A stretch of 64,000 bases of DNA. Source: Aurantibacillus circumpalustris (lineage in GTDB: Bacteria; Bacteroidota; Bacteroidia; B-17B0; Aurantibacillaceae). The stretch is taken from contig NZ_CP121197.1 of assembly GCF_029625215.1 (NCBI RefSeq), positions 4,030,001 through 4,094,000 of the forward strand, in the 5' to 3' direction. The position numbers and the translations under genes were made by a program. This document shows positions 37,601 through 45,769 of this stretch, piece by piece (positions within the stretch are counted from its first letter, which is position 1; every line of letters starts with the position of its first letter). The notes under the pieces were generated by a model. The model was not told the DNA's origin and made no database searches. It was given only the letters and a program-made list of their open reading frames with translations.

Positions 37601-40381
37601 ACACTTACGGCCAGTGGCGCCAATACTTACGCTTGGGCAAGCGGACCTTCTGCGGCCGCAAATTCTGTGAATCCAAATGCAAATACAACTTATACCGTAA
37701 CTGGAACCAACACAGCGGGCAGTTGCACAAGCACAGCCACTCAAAGTGTTGTAGTAAATGCATCTCCAACACTTAACATTGCTTTTACCAGTAGCGTAAT
37801 TTGTTCAAGTAAAACAACTACACTTACTGCAAGTGGTGCCAATTCTTATGTATGGACAAGTGGACCTTCTACAGCTTCAAGCGCGGTGAATCCAAACGCT
37901 ACAACCATTTATACTGTAACAGGAACAAACACCATTGGTAGCTGTACAAATACAGCAACACAAAGTGTTTTAGTAAATCCTACACCTACGCTTAACATTG
38001 CGTATACAAGCAGTGTGATTTGTTTAGGGAATACAAGCACACTTACTGCAAGTGGTGCTAATACGTTTGTTTGGGTGAATGGACCTTCTACAGCTGTGAG
38101 TGCTGTGAATCCAACCGCAACAACAATATACACTGTTACCGGAACTAACACAGCAGGTAGTTGTACAAATACCGCCACACAGAGTATTATAGTAAATAGC
38201 TTGCCAATAATTACCATAGTACCGAGCAGCACAGCGGTTTGTTCAGCTAATTCAGCTACACTCACTGCGGGAGGTGCTGCAACATATACCTGGAGTAATG
38301 CTTTAGGAACCAATACAAGTGTTACAGTATCTTCAGCCAGCAACTATACGCGAACCGTAATAGGATCAGCCGCAAACGGTTGTACCAATTCTGCTTCACA
38401 AAGCATGGTGGTTAATGCTACTCCGACCATAAACATTGGAGCAACTAGCACCGTTATTTGTTCGGGCACTAGCGCAACACTCACAGCGAGTGGCGCAAAT
38501 ACCTTCTCTTGGTCAAACGCGATTACTTCATCAACAAATGTGGTGAGTCCAATCGTTACAACGGTTTATAACATTTCAGGAACTACCACCGCATCGGGTT
38601 GTACCAATACTGCATTACAAACTATTTCAGTAAATGCTACACCAGTTTTAACAGTTACTCCTGTGTCATCCACAATTTGTTCTGGAGACGCAAGTAATCT
38701 TTTAGCCAGTGGAGCAACAAATTATACCTGGACGAATGGTCCTTTAACGGCAGGGTTTGCAGCTAATCCAACCACTACAAGCGTTTATACCGTAACAGGT
38801 GAAACAGCGGGTTGTGAAGGACTTGCTTCGCTTACGGTTAACGTGAATCAAAATCCAACACTAACGGTTAATAGCGGTACGGTTTGTACTGGAAATAGTT
38901 TTACTATTAGTGCAAGTGGTGCAAATTCTTACTCTTGGAGCAATGGTGCAAGTAGTTCAAGTATTAACGTTTCCCCGCCAACAAATACCGTATACATAGT
39001 AATAGGTACGGGTATTAATAATTGTACGAGTACTGCCACTTCAACACTCGTTGTAGCAAACAATCTTGTTGTAAACATTGTTCCAAGTAGCACAGCAGTT
39101 TGTGCAGGAGCCTCTGTGACTTTAACAGCAAACGGAGGAAATACATTCTTATGGAGCAATTCAACTACAAGTTCAAGTATTGTATTGAATCCAACGACTG
39201 CAAGTACGTATTCTGTTATTGGTTCGTCAGGGCCTTCGTGCAGTAATACTGCTTCTCAATTAATTTCGATTAACCCTTCCCCTACTCTTACAATTAGCGG
39301 TATTAATTTTATTTGTTCGGGTGTTACTAGTATATTAACTGCTGGTGGCGCAAATTCTTATACCTGGAATACAGGAGCTAATACTACTACAATCAGTGTT
39401 ACACCCACTGTAACTTCTACTTACACTGTTAGTGGAAGCAATTCTTTTAATTGTACCAACACTGCTATTTATCAAGTCCAAACAACACCAGTTGTAACTC
39501 CTACAATTTGTTTAGTGACTGTGGACAGCGCCAGTATTAATAATGAAATTTATTGGGATAAATCATCTTATCCTGAAGCAGATACATTTATTGTTTATAG
39601 AGAATCAAGTGCTGCGTTTTACTCTGTGATTGCACGCCTATTAAAAAATGCCCTTGGAAGTTATGCAGACACTAACCGCAGTATAGGACCAAACAACGGT
39701 AATCCAAATTACTCTTCTTATAAATACAAAATTCAGTTCAGAGACACTTGTGGGAATTTAAGTCCGATGAGTGATTACCACAAAACCATTTTTATTCAAG
39801 ATAATCTAACTGGTAACTTTACCTGGAATTATTATAATATTGGAGGAGTTGATCAACAGAGTGTAAATTATGTATTATACAGACGCAATGTATTATCAGG
39901 GGTTACAACCAGTGTTGGTGGAACTTCTGGTACAGCCTTCACTGATCCACAATACAGCGCTCTGGCAACAGCCGGCAATGTAAAATGGTTTACTGGCATG
40001 AGTGGCTTTGCTTGCGATCCGAATGCCAGGCTTTCAGGCACTACCGCTCAAACAATCAGCACGACAAAAAGCAATGTGAGCAATGAAAAACAATTTCCTG
40101 TTGTAACCATTGGTTTAAATGAAAACAGCGCTAAAGTCGCTCTACTAAGCATTTATCCAAACCCAGTTCAAAGTGAATTAACGCTTGACTTTGGTAAAAC
40201 GGAAGTGAAGTTGAATCTTGAATTGATAGATGTTACGGGACGATTGATTGGTAAGGACCAAATAAATGGTAATAAATTTTATTTAAGTACCGACCATATT
40301 AAAAATGGAATTTATTTTATAACATTGTATGAGAATAACAAACTTATAAACACACAAAAAATCATTGTCCAGCATCAATAA
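34604..40381 (+). CDS. giant T9SS-secreted protein B: SBBP-like head plus Ig-like stalk
   Basis: 1925 residues. A signal peptide (IILFILSLTQLNAQ) is followed by seven SBBP-like propeller repeats of about 60 residues (DASGNVYTTGYF, VDFDPGAGTFTL, FVSKLDASGNFVWAKSMGG). DxDPGxG motifs resemble calcium-binding loops. Sixteen Ig-like modules with paired cysteines follow, then the same Fn3-like module and type A sorting tail as protein A (LSIYPNPVQSELTLDFG). Modules 7-16 align with modules 6-15 of protein A without gaps. The head differs completely from that of A, so the two proteins share a stalk and anchor but present different propellers. The downstream SpoIIE gene overlaps its 3' end by 17 nt. 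Confidence 0.92.
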   Translation: MKTIYSNIILFILSLTQLNAQNFAWVKEFGGSVATSSCKKTLIDASGNIYTTGSFAGAVDFDPGPGTFTLYSATGDGFVSKLDASGNFVWAKAMGGFNTSIAVDVSGNVYTTGIYTGTVDLDPGIGTFTVNSVGLYDFFIRKLDVSGNFVWGKSIGGSSNDEGNSVAVDNSGNVYTTGYFRDVVDFDPGAGTFTLNSIGGTDDVFISKLDASGNFVWVKSMGSGFGDVANSISIDGSGNIYTTGYYGGTADFDPGVGTYVLSPSSGGDIFVSKLNAAGNFVWAKSMGGAGGDRAYEITLDASGNVYTTGYYGYGADFDPGPGTFTLGGGSCIFVSKLDVTGNFVWAKSLGGTLGDIGYSISTDASGNVYTTGFFSGVSDFDPGAGTFTLASVGGNSNSDIFVSKLSAAGNFVWAQAMGGTGVDYGNSIALDPVGNVYTSGDYASYDIDFDPGVGTYTLSYGGNTKGYIHKMSCVQPTITVNSGLVCSGKIFTIAPSGASTYTVSGNNFTVNPVSQTAYSVTGTSTTGCVSSNTAVSTVSINALPAVNIITSTTMVCSANSVTLTAGGALSYTWSNALGNNTVVTVSSSSNYTRTVAGIAANGCTNSASQTISVIPSPTVTIVPSSTAICSADNVTLTASGASTYTWSNALGNSAVVSTGPNANFTRSVTGTAVNGCTEQAVQTISVNTSPVLTITPSSASICSGQSVTLTASGANSYVWTGGPSTAASIVTPTATTVYTVTGTNTTGGCTDVATQVITVNATPNVSIAFTSSVICSGKTTTLTASGANTYVWTSGSTTSISAVSPSATTIYTVTGTTTASGCTDTAVQSIVVNANPTVNIAFTSSVICSGKTTTLTASGANTYIWTSGPSTAANPVSPTSSFNYTVTGTNTAGSCTSTATQSVLVNASPTVNIAFTSSTICSGNTTTLTASGANSYIWTSGPSAPANAVNPTSTTIYTVTGTNTVGSCTNTATQNIVVNATPTLNIAYTSSVICSGKTTTLTASGANTYAWASGPSAAANSVNPNANTTYTVTGTNTAGSCTSTATQSVVVNASPTLNIAFTSSVICSSKTTTLTASGANSYVWTSGPSTASSAVNPNATTIYTVTGTNTIGSCTNTATQSVLVNPTPTLNIAYTSSVICLGNTSTLTASGANTFVWVNGPSTAVSAVNPTATTIYTVTGTNTAGSCTNTATQSIIVNSLPIITIVPSSTAVCSANSATLTAGGAATYTWSNALGTNTSVTVSSASNYTRTVIGSAANGCTNSASQSMVVNATPTINIGATSTVICSGTSATLTASGANTFSWSNAITSSTNVVSPIVTTVYNISGTTTASGCTNTALQTISVNATPVLTVTPVSSTICSGDASNLLASGATNYTWTNGPLTAGFAANPTTTSVYTVTGETAGCEGLASLTVNVNQNPTLTVNSGTVCTGNSFTISASGANSYSWSNGASSSSINVSPPTNTVYIVIGTGINNCTSTATSTLVVANNLVVNIVPSSTAVCAGASVTLTANGGNTFLWSNSTTSSSIVLNPTTASTYSVIGSSGPSCSNTASQLISINPSPTLTISGINFICSGVTSILTAGGANSYTWNTGANTTTISVTPTVTSTYTVSGSNSFNCTNTAIYQVQTTPVVTPTICLVTVDSASINNEIYWDKSSYPEADTFIVYRESSAAFYSVIARLLKNALGSYADTNRSIGPNNGNPNYSSYKYKIQFRDTCGNLSPMSDYHKTIFIQDNLTGNFTWNYYNIGGVDQQSVNYVLYRRNVLSGVTTSVGGTSGTAFTDPQYSALATAGNVKWFTGMSGFACDPNARLSGTTAQTISTTKSNVSNEKQFPVVTIGLNENSAKVALLSIYPNPVQSELTLDFGKTEVKLNLELIDVTGRLIGKDQINGNKFYLSTDHIKNGIYFITLYENNKLINTQKIIVQHQ

Positions 40382-43300
40382 AAATAGCTTTTCGTGTACG
40401 GCTTCTTGTACAATCTTCCTGTTTTTATTTCTCATTACAAAGGTTTACTCCCAAAGGGGTGAACCTTTTGTGCAAAACTACCTCCCAAAAACTTACGAAG
40501 CTGCTGCAACTAATTTCGGTGTCACACAGAATAATGATGGACTTATTTTTGTAGCCAACGTTAACGGTATCCTTATATTTGACGGTATAACCTGGGACAG
40601 ATGTTATACAAAGAATCAAGCGGCGATCACATCCATCGCCAAAACATCAAAAGGTGAAATAGCAGTAGGCACAATTGATGGAGACATTGGCTTTGTTTCT
40701 AAAAACAAAACTGGTACGTTTAAATACCATTCGCTTTTAGACTCAATACCAGAAAATAAACGCCCGCATGAAATTATTCGACAAATTGTAACGATTGGAA
40801 AAAGCACCTATTTTCTTTCTTCTGACAAACTGATTGAATACACCGCCGGTAACATAAAATTATTTGAGCCAAAGGAAAGTTTCCATGCCCGATTGCTTGT
40901 AATGGGAAAGCATTTGTTCGTCTCTGAAATAAACAAACACTTTTCAGTTTTAATAAATGGAAAATTGGTGCCCATAGAAAACACAGAGAATTTGTCCAGC
41001 GAAAAATTCTTTTATTGTTATCCGCTTTCAGCTTCCAATTACGCAGTTGGATTCAGAAACATTGGCACATATATAGCTCTTTACGATTCTTTATCTCCAA
41101 CTACAACACGATTCGAAAAAAAGGAAAGTCCTTGTGATAAAGAACTTTTAATGGCTAACGCTAATAATGGGTGTTTGTTAAGTAATGGAAACTACATTGT
41201 TACCACAAATCTAAAAGGCGCTTTTGAAATTAATAAAGATTTGCAAATCATTTACCGTTATAATTCTAGTAACGGGATTTACGACGATAATATTAAATCG
41301 GCTTTTGAGGACGTGAACGGTAATTTATGGTTGAGTTTATATTACGGCGTTTCGTTTGTAGAAATAAATTCAAATTTGTTTAAATACTCCCGCAGCAACG
41401 GTATAACGGGTGTTGTTCAGTCAGCGGCCTATTACAAAGATGAATTGTTTATTGCAACTGACAAAGGAGTTCAAGTATACAATCGGGAACAAGAAAAGTT
41501 TGTGAGTTTTCGCGATTTCAATAAACAAACCTGGTTTCTTTATCCTCACAAAAACAAATTATTTATTGCCAGTGATAAAGGGTTATTTATTTACGATAAT
41601 AAAACCATATCCAAATTAAGCGAAAACAAAACACTTTGCCTTCTGAGTGATCCTTATCAGCCAGACATGCTTTATGCTGGAACTGACCAAGGATTAGAAA
41701 TATATTGGATAAAAAATAATCAGGTTACGCTGGTAACCACTTATCAACTAAATAGAGAAATTAGCAGTCTCGCGTACGATTCACGCAACAATATCTATTT
41801 TACAAGCAGCAGTCAAGATGTTTTTTTCTTAAATAGCAGGAAATCGTTTGAACTCGATTCTATTAAAGACAAGTCTGAATTGGTGAGTGGGAATGTTGAA
41901 TATTTTGTTTTTTCTTATAAAGGAAGATTATTGTTAGGCGCATACGGTGGAATTTATTCTCTAAGAGCAACACATAATGGAGACTACAAATTTATTCGCG
42001 ACCCAGTATACTGGCCTCTTACTAAAAATTCTCAAATCTTTAGAGCCTCTCAATTTGGAAATAATTTAATTTGTTATCAAAAATATAGAGATCGTACAAA
42101 AAATAAAGCGGTTGAAAAAATAACGCTTATGGAGCGAACTGCTGACTCTAAGAAAATAAGAACCATAAAAATTAATCATCTTGGTGATTTAACTCCAAAT
42201 TTAATTACATACGACAGTCTAACAAAAGCTGTTTTTATCTGCAGCAACGAAGGTTTGTATATTCTCACAGATGGGCATGGAAGCGAGCTGAAAAAATTCA
42301 ATTTGTTTTTAAGGAGGCTACAAAGTAAAACTGATACAATTATTGAAAATTCATCCACCTTATCAGATAAGATTCAAATTACCTATGAACAAAATGACAT
42401 TAGCGCTCTAATAGGATTTACAAGTTATGAAACCAGTAGCGCAGAATTCTGTTATAAGCTTGAAGGCAAAGACGAAAGTTTTAGTAAATGGACGAAAGAA
42501 AGTAAACTTACATTCAGTAATCTTCGTGAAAAAGATTATGTTTTAAAAATTAAAGCAAGAACCGAATTAGAGGATATAGAATACACACTAGATATTCCCT
42601 TTAGAATACTACCCCCGTGGTACCGTTCCTTATTTGCGTATGTTGTTTACATTATTTTATTTATTAGTTTTATTTATTACGTAGTAAAATTGAATAGTAA
42701 GCGTCTTATAGCGCTTAATAAAAAACTAGAACAAACTATTGAAGAGAGAACCAGTACTATTTCTGCACAAAAAGAAGAACTCGAACACAAACAAACAGAA
42801 ATCTTAGATAGCATTAACTATGCGCAAAGGATTCAAAGAGCTTTATTAGCAAGCGATAAAATTTTAAAAGAAAATTTGCCCGATTATTTTGTTTTCTTTC
42901 AGCCCAAAGATGTAGTAAGTGGCGACTTTTATTGGGCATCCCTTTTATCTAATAATCTTTTTGCGCTTGTAACGGCAGATAGCACAGGACATGGCGTACC
43001 AGGTGCCATTATGAGCATGCTTAATATTTCCTGTTTAAAAGAATCGGTAGAAGCTGAAAAATTAACCACGCCCAATAATATTTTAAACCATACCCGTAGA
43101 AAAGTCATTGAAACACTTGCCAATGATGGCAGTGCAGAAGGCGGAAAAGATGGCATGGATTGTAGTTTGGTTGCTTTTGATTTTAATAATAACCAGATAC
43201 AAATTGCAGCGGCAAATAATCCTGTTTGGATAATACGCAATGTCTCTTCGAGTAGCGAAGCGTATCGAGAAGTAATTGAAATAAAACCAGACAAAATGCC

Positions 43301-43577
43301 GGTTGGCAAACACGACAAGGATCAAGAATCGTTTAGTTTAAAAACAGTGGATATTTTAAAAGGCGATCTTATTTACACCTTAACCGACGGTTTCCCCGAT
43401 CAGTTTGGTGGAGACAATGGGAAAAAATTTATGAGTAAAAAATTAAAAGAACTTTTGCTCTCCATCTCACATTTAAGCATGCTTGAACAAAAGAATAGTT
43501 TGACTAATATTTTCGATAAGTGGAAAGGCGATTTGGAGCAGGTGGACGATGTTTGTTTAATTGGAATAAAAGTGTGA
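40365..43577 (+). CDS. Y_Y_Y-domain receptor with SpoIIE phosphatase (TTG start)
   Basis: 1070 residues. The TTG start at 40365 overlaps the stop of giant gene B by 17 nt; no in-frame ATG or GTG lies before the signal peptide (TIFLFLFLITKVYSQ), so translational coupling is likely. A long two-component-type propeller (GIYDDNIKSAFEDVNGNLWL is a clear Reg_prop repeat) is followed by a Y_Y_Y domain (about 690-745), one transmembrane helix (about 752-772), a coiled coil and a SpoIIE/PP2C phosphatase with ADSTGHGVPGAIMS near 871 and YTLTDGFPDQFGG. It resembles hybrid receptors without kinase or DNA-binding parts; output is phosphoprotein dephosphorylation. The short gene end is copied just downstream. 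Confidence 0.92.
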   Translation: MSSINKNSFSCTASCTIFLFLFLITKVYSQRGEPFVQNYLPKTYEAAATNFGVTQNNDGLIFVANVNGILIFDGITWDRCYTKNQAAITSIAKTSKGEIAVGTIDGDIGFVSKNKTGTFKYHSLLDSIPENKRPHEIIRQIVTIGKSTYFLSSDKLIEYTAGNIKLFEPKESFHARLLVMGKHLFVSEINKHFSVLINGKLVPIENTENLSSEKFFYCYPLSASNYAVGFRNIGTYIALYDSLSPTTTRFEKKESPCDKELLMANANNGCLLSNGNYIVTTNLKGAFEINKDLQIIYRYNSSNGIYDDNIKSAFEDVNGNLWLSLYYGVSFVEINSNLFKYSRSNGITGVVQSAAYYKDELFIATDKGVQVYNREQEKFVSFRDFNKQTWFLYPHKNKLFIASDKGLFIYDNKTISKLSENKTLCLLSDPYQPDMLYAGTDQGLEIYWIKNNQVTLVTTYQLNREISSLAYDSRNNIYFTSSSQDVFFLNSRKSFELDSIKDKSELVSGNVEYFVFSYKGRLLLGAYGGIYSLRATHNGDYKFIRDPVYWPLTKNSQIFRASQFGNNLICYQKYRDRTKNKAVEKITLMERTADSKKIRTIKINHLGDLTPNLITYDSLTKAVFICSNEGLYILTDGHGSELKKFNLFLRRLQSKTDTIIENSSTLSDKIQITYEQNDISALIGFTSYETSSAEFCYKLEGKDESFSKWTKESKLTFSNLREKDYVLKIKARTELEDIEYTLDIPFRILPPWYRSLFAYVVYIILFISFIYYVVKLNSKRLIALNKKLEQTIEERTSTISAQKEELEHKQTEILDSINYAQRIQRALLASDKILKENLPDYFVFFQPKDVVSGDFYWASLLSNNLFALVTADSTGHGVPGAIMSMLNISCLKESVEAEKLTTPNNILNHTRRKVIETLANDGSAEGGKDGMDCSLVAFDFNNNQIQIAAANNPVWIIRNVSSSSEAYREVIEIKPDKMPVGKHDKDQESFSLKTVDILKGDLIYTLTDGFPDQFGGDNGKKFMSKKLKELLLSISHLSMLEQKNSLTNIFDKWKGDLEQVDDVCLIGIKV

Positions 43578-43644
43578 AACAAACGGAGGAGTTTATCCTG
43601 AGCTTGCCGAAGGAACGTTTGTTTAATTGGGATAAAAGTGTGAA
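43551..43644 (+). repeat. REP-like insert between 28-bp direct repeats
   Basis: The last coding bases of the SpoIIE gene plus 1 nt (43551-43578) recur at 43617-43644 with one mismatch. Between them lie 38 nt containing the motif CCTGAGCTTGCCGAAGGAAC, which resembles a widely scattered bacterial repeat (CCTGAGCTTGTCGAAGG, known from memory). The arrangement looks like an insertion flanked by a target duplication. Confidence 0.7.
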
Positions 43645-43795
43645 GCGACTCAACAAACTTTCCCTCTCTGTGCAACTCCTTTACTCTGTTAACTCTGTGT
43701 TAAAGATAGCACCAAAAACGTGATTTTACACCTAAGGCATAATTTAAACGATGAAAGGTAAAGTACCTTTATCGAATTATTTTTAAATTTAAAGT

Positions 43796-44461
43796 GTGAT
43801 CCAACTATCCCAGATCAGGAAATCCTATCAGCTTGCAGATGCTTCCTTTCCTGTATTGAAAGGCATTGACCTACACATAAAAGAAGGCGAATTCGTATCC
43901 ATTATGGGTTCTTCGGGTTCAGGAAAATCAACGCTTCTAAATATATTAGGCATCCTTGATAATTACGATTCAGGTAATTACAAACTTAATAATACCTTAA
44001 TAAAAGACCTTTCTCAAAAAAAATCCGCACAGTTACGCAACCAGTTTTTGGGATTTGTGTTTCAATCTTTCAATTTATTATCCTTTAAAAACGCCATGGA
44101 GAATGTTGCGCTGCCTTTGTATTATCAAAAGGTATCCCGCAAAGAAAGAAACAGAAGAGCTTTAGAATACCTTGATAAAATGGGTTTGCGAGAATGGGCA
44201 AATCATTTACCTAGTGAGTTAAGTGGTGGCCAAAAGCAAAGAGTTGCCATCGCACGTGCCCTAATTGCTGATCCTAAAGTTATTTTTGCAGATGAACCAA
44301 CAGGAGCGCTCGATTCACAAACATCGATTGAAGTGATGGATATTTTTAAAGACATTAACAAACAAGGCAAAACCATTGTAATTGTGACACATGAAAATGA
44401 CATAGCTGCAATGACGCATAGAACGATTAGGCTGAAGGATGGACTGATACTTGATAATTGA
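43796..44461 (+). CDS. MacB/LolD-type ABC transporter ATPase (GTG start)
   Basis: 221 residues. Walker A is [11 protein letters not shown], the signature [15 protein letters not shown] and Walker [14 protein letters not shown]-loop [13 protein letters not shown]. The family powers either lipoprotein release (LolD) or macrolide/enterotoxin and antimicrobial efflux (MacB). Followed by two FtsX-like permeases and a MacA-like adaptor, it fits the MacAB-type efflux layout. Start GTG at 43796 is chosen because it precedes [13 protein letters not shown] near-consensus -7 box (TACCTTTA) occurs about 25 nt upstream. Confidence 0.93.
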   Translation: MIQLSQIRKSYQLADASFPVLKGIDLHIKEGEFVSIMGSSGSGKSTLLNILGILDNYDSGNYKLNNTLIKDLSQKKSAQLRNQFLGFVFQSFNLLSFKNAMENVALPLYYQKVSRKERNRRALEYLDKMGLREWANHLPSELSGGQKQRVAIARALIADPKVIFADEPTGALDSQTSIEVMDIFKDINKQGKTIVIVTHENDIAAMTHRTIRLKDGLILDN

Positions 44462-44539
44462 CAATTTTTTGGATTGACAATTTACAATTGGCGTTTTTCA
44501 ATCGTAAATTTCAAAATTGTAAATCGTAAATAATAAAAG
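44462..44539. repeat. AT-rich palindromic spacer within the ABC operon
   Basis: This 78-nt gap contains near-repeats GACAATTT (44460 region), GACAATTTACAATT and, in inverted form, AAAATTGTAAATCGTAAA. The two halves can pair into an imperfect hairpin. Similar AT-rich intergenic repeats appear elsewhere in this window only as different modules. Confidence 0.5.
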
Positions 44540-45769
44540 ATGTTCGACATAGACAAATGGCAAGAAATATTTGGTACAATTAAAAAGAACATGCTTCGTA
44601 CCATACTAACTGCATTTAGTGTGGCTTGGGGGATTTTTATTCTAATCGTATTATTGGCTGCTGGTCAGGGATTAAGAAACGGCGCACAATCGCAATTTGG
44701 AAACGATGCCGCGAATAGCATATGGATAAATGGTGGTCAAACCTCAATACCCTTTGAAGGTTACAAACCAGGAAAACAAATTCAACTTACAAACAACGAT
44801 TTTTATTACATAAAGAATGACGTAAATGATGTTGACAACACCTCAGCTGTTTACAAAGGCTGGGAAAGTAAAGTGTTATCCTATAAAAAAGAACATGTTG
44901 CTTTTACATTCCGACCAGTGGCTCCTGATCATAACAAACTAGAAAGAGCTAAATTAATAGCTGGGCGTTTTATAAATGAAATTGATTTTAAAGAATTTAG
45001 AAAAGTATGTGCGATTGGCTTACCTGTTAAAGAAGCTTTGTTTAAAGACGAAGATCCTTTAAATAAGTTTATTGATGCGGCAGGTACACAATACAAAGTG
45101 GTTGGTGTATTCAACGATCCTGGAAGGGGCGATAACGATCGAATTTATGTCCCACTATTAACAGCCCAGCGCATCAACGGTGGTAAGGATTATGTAAATA
45201 CCATTTGGGCAAGTACCGGGAATGCCAGCATTGAAAGGAGTCAGCAAATGTCAGAAGAAATACGCCAACATCTTTCAAAAAAATATCATTTCGATCCTAA
45301 AGACCTTAACGCTGTTGGCATCTACAATAACAACATAGAGTACAAGCGTATTATGGGAATGCTGGATGGCATAAAAATTTTTGTATTTATTATTGGTGTA
45401 CTTACTCTAATTGCCGGTGTTGTGGGCGTTAGTAACATCATGATGATCATTGTGAAAGAACGCACCAGAGAAATTGGTGTGCGAAAAGCGCTTGGTGCAA
45501 CACCCTACTCTATTGTTTCACTTATTATTCAAGAGTCTATTTTTATAACCTTTGTTGCAGGTTACGTTGGTTTGATGTTGGGAATTGGATTAGTAGAGTT
45601 AATGCGCTATTTGAAAGTAGAAGGTGATTTTTTTAAAAATCCCGAAGTAGACATTAGTATTGCAATTTCGGCTGTTATACTGATCATTATTGCAGGAGCA
45701 TTGGCAGGGTTGTTTCCTGCCATTAAGGCTGCGCGAGTAGAACCTATTCATGCATTAAGAGAAGATTAA
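44540..45769 (+). CDS. MacB-type FtsX-fold ABC permease 1
   Basis: 409 residues. An N-terminal membrane helix (MLRTILTAFSVAWGIFILIVLLAAG) is followed by a periplasmic MacB_PCD domain (about 45-275) and three C-terminal helices of the FtsX domain with IMMIIVKERTREIGVRKALGA, the conserved cytoplasmic coupling segment, and ARVEPIHALRED at the end. The ATPase is a separate protein upstream, so this is the split form of MacB. The stop directly abuts the ATG of the second permease. Confidence 0.93.
   Translation: MFDIDKWQEIFGTIKKNMLRTILTAFSVAWGIFILIVLLAAGQGLRNGAQSQFGNDAANSIWINGGQTSIPFEGYKPGKQIQLTNNDFYYIKNDVNDVDNTSAVYKGWESKVLSYKKEHVAFTFRPVAPDHNKLERAKLIAGRFINEIDFKEFRKVCAIGLPVKEALFKDEDPLNKFIDAAGTQYKVVGVFNDPGRGDNDRIYVPLLTAQRINGGKDYVNTIWASTGNASIERSQQMSEEIRQHLSKKYHFDPKDLNAVGIYNNNIEYKRIMGMLDGIKIFVFIIGVLTLIAGVVGVSNIMMIIVKERTREIGVRKALGATPYSIVSLIIQESIFITFVAGYVGLMLGIGLVELMRYLKVEGDFFKNPEVDISIAISAVILIIIAGALAGLFPAIKAARVEPIHALRED

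Noticed and set aside
28955-40381. Possible CRISPR array in the repeated DNA
   Set aside because: The repeats are protein-coding modules of about 147-225 nt without short direct repeats separated by unique spacers, and no cas genes are present.
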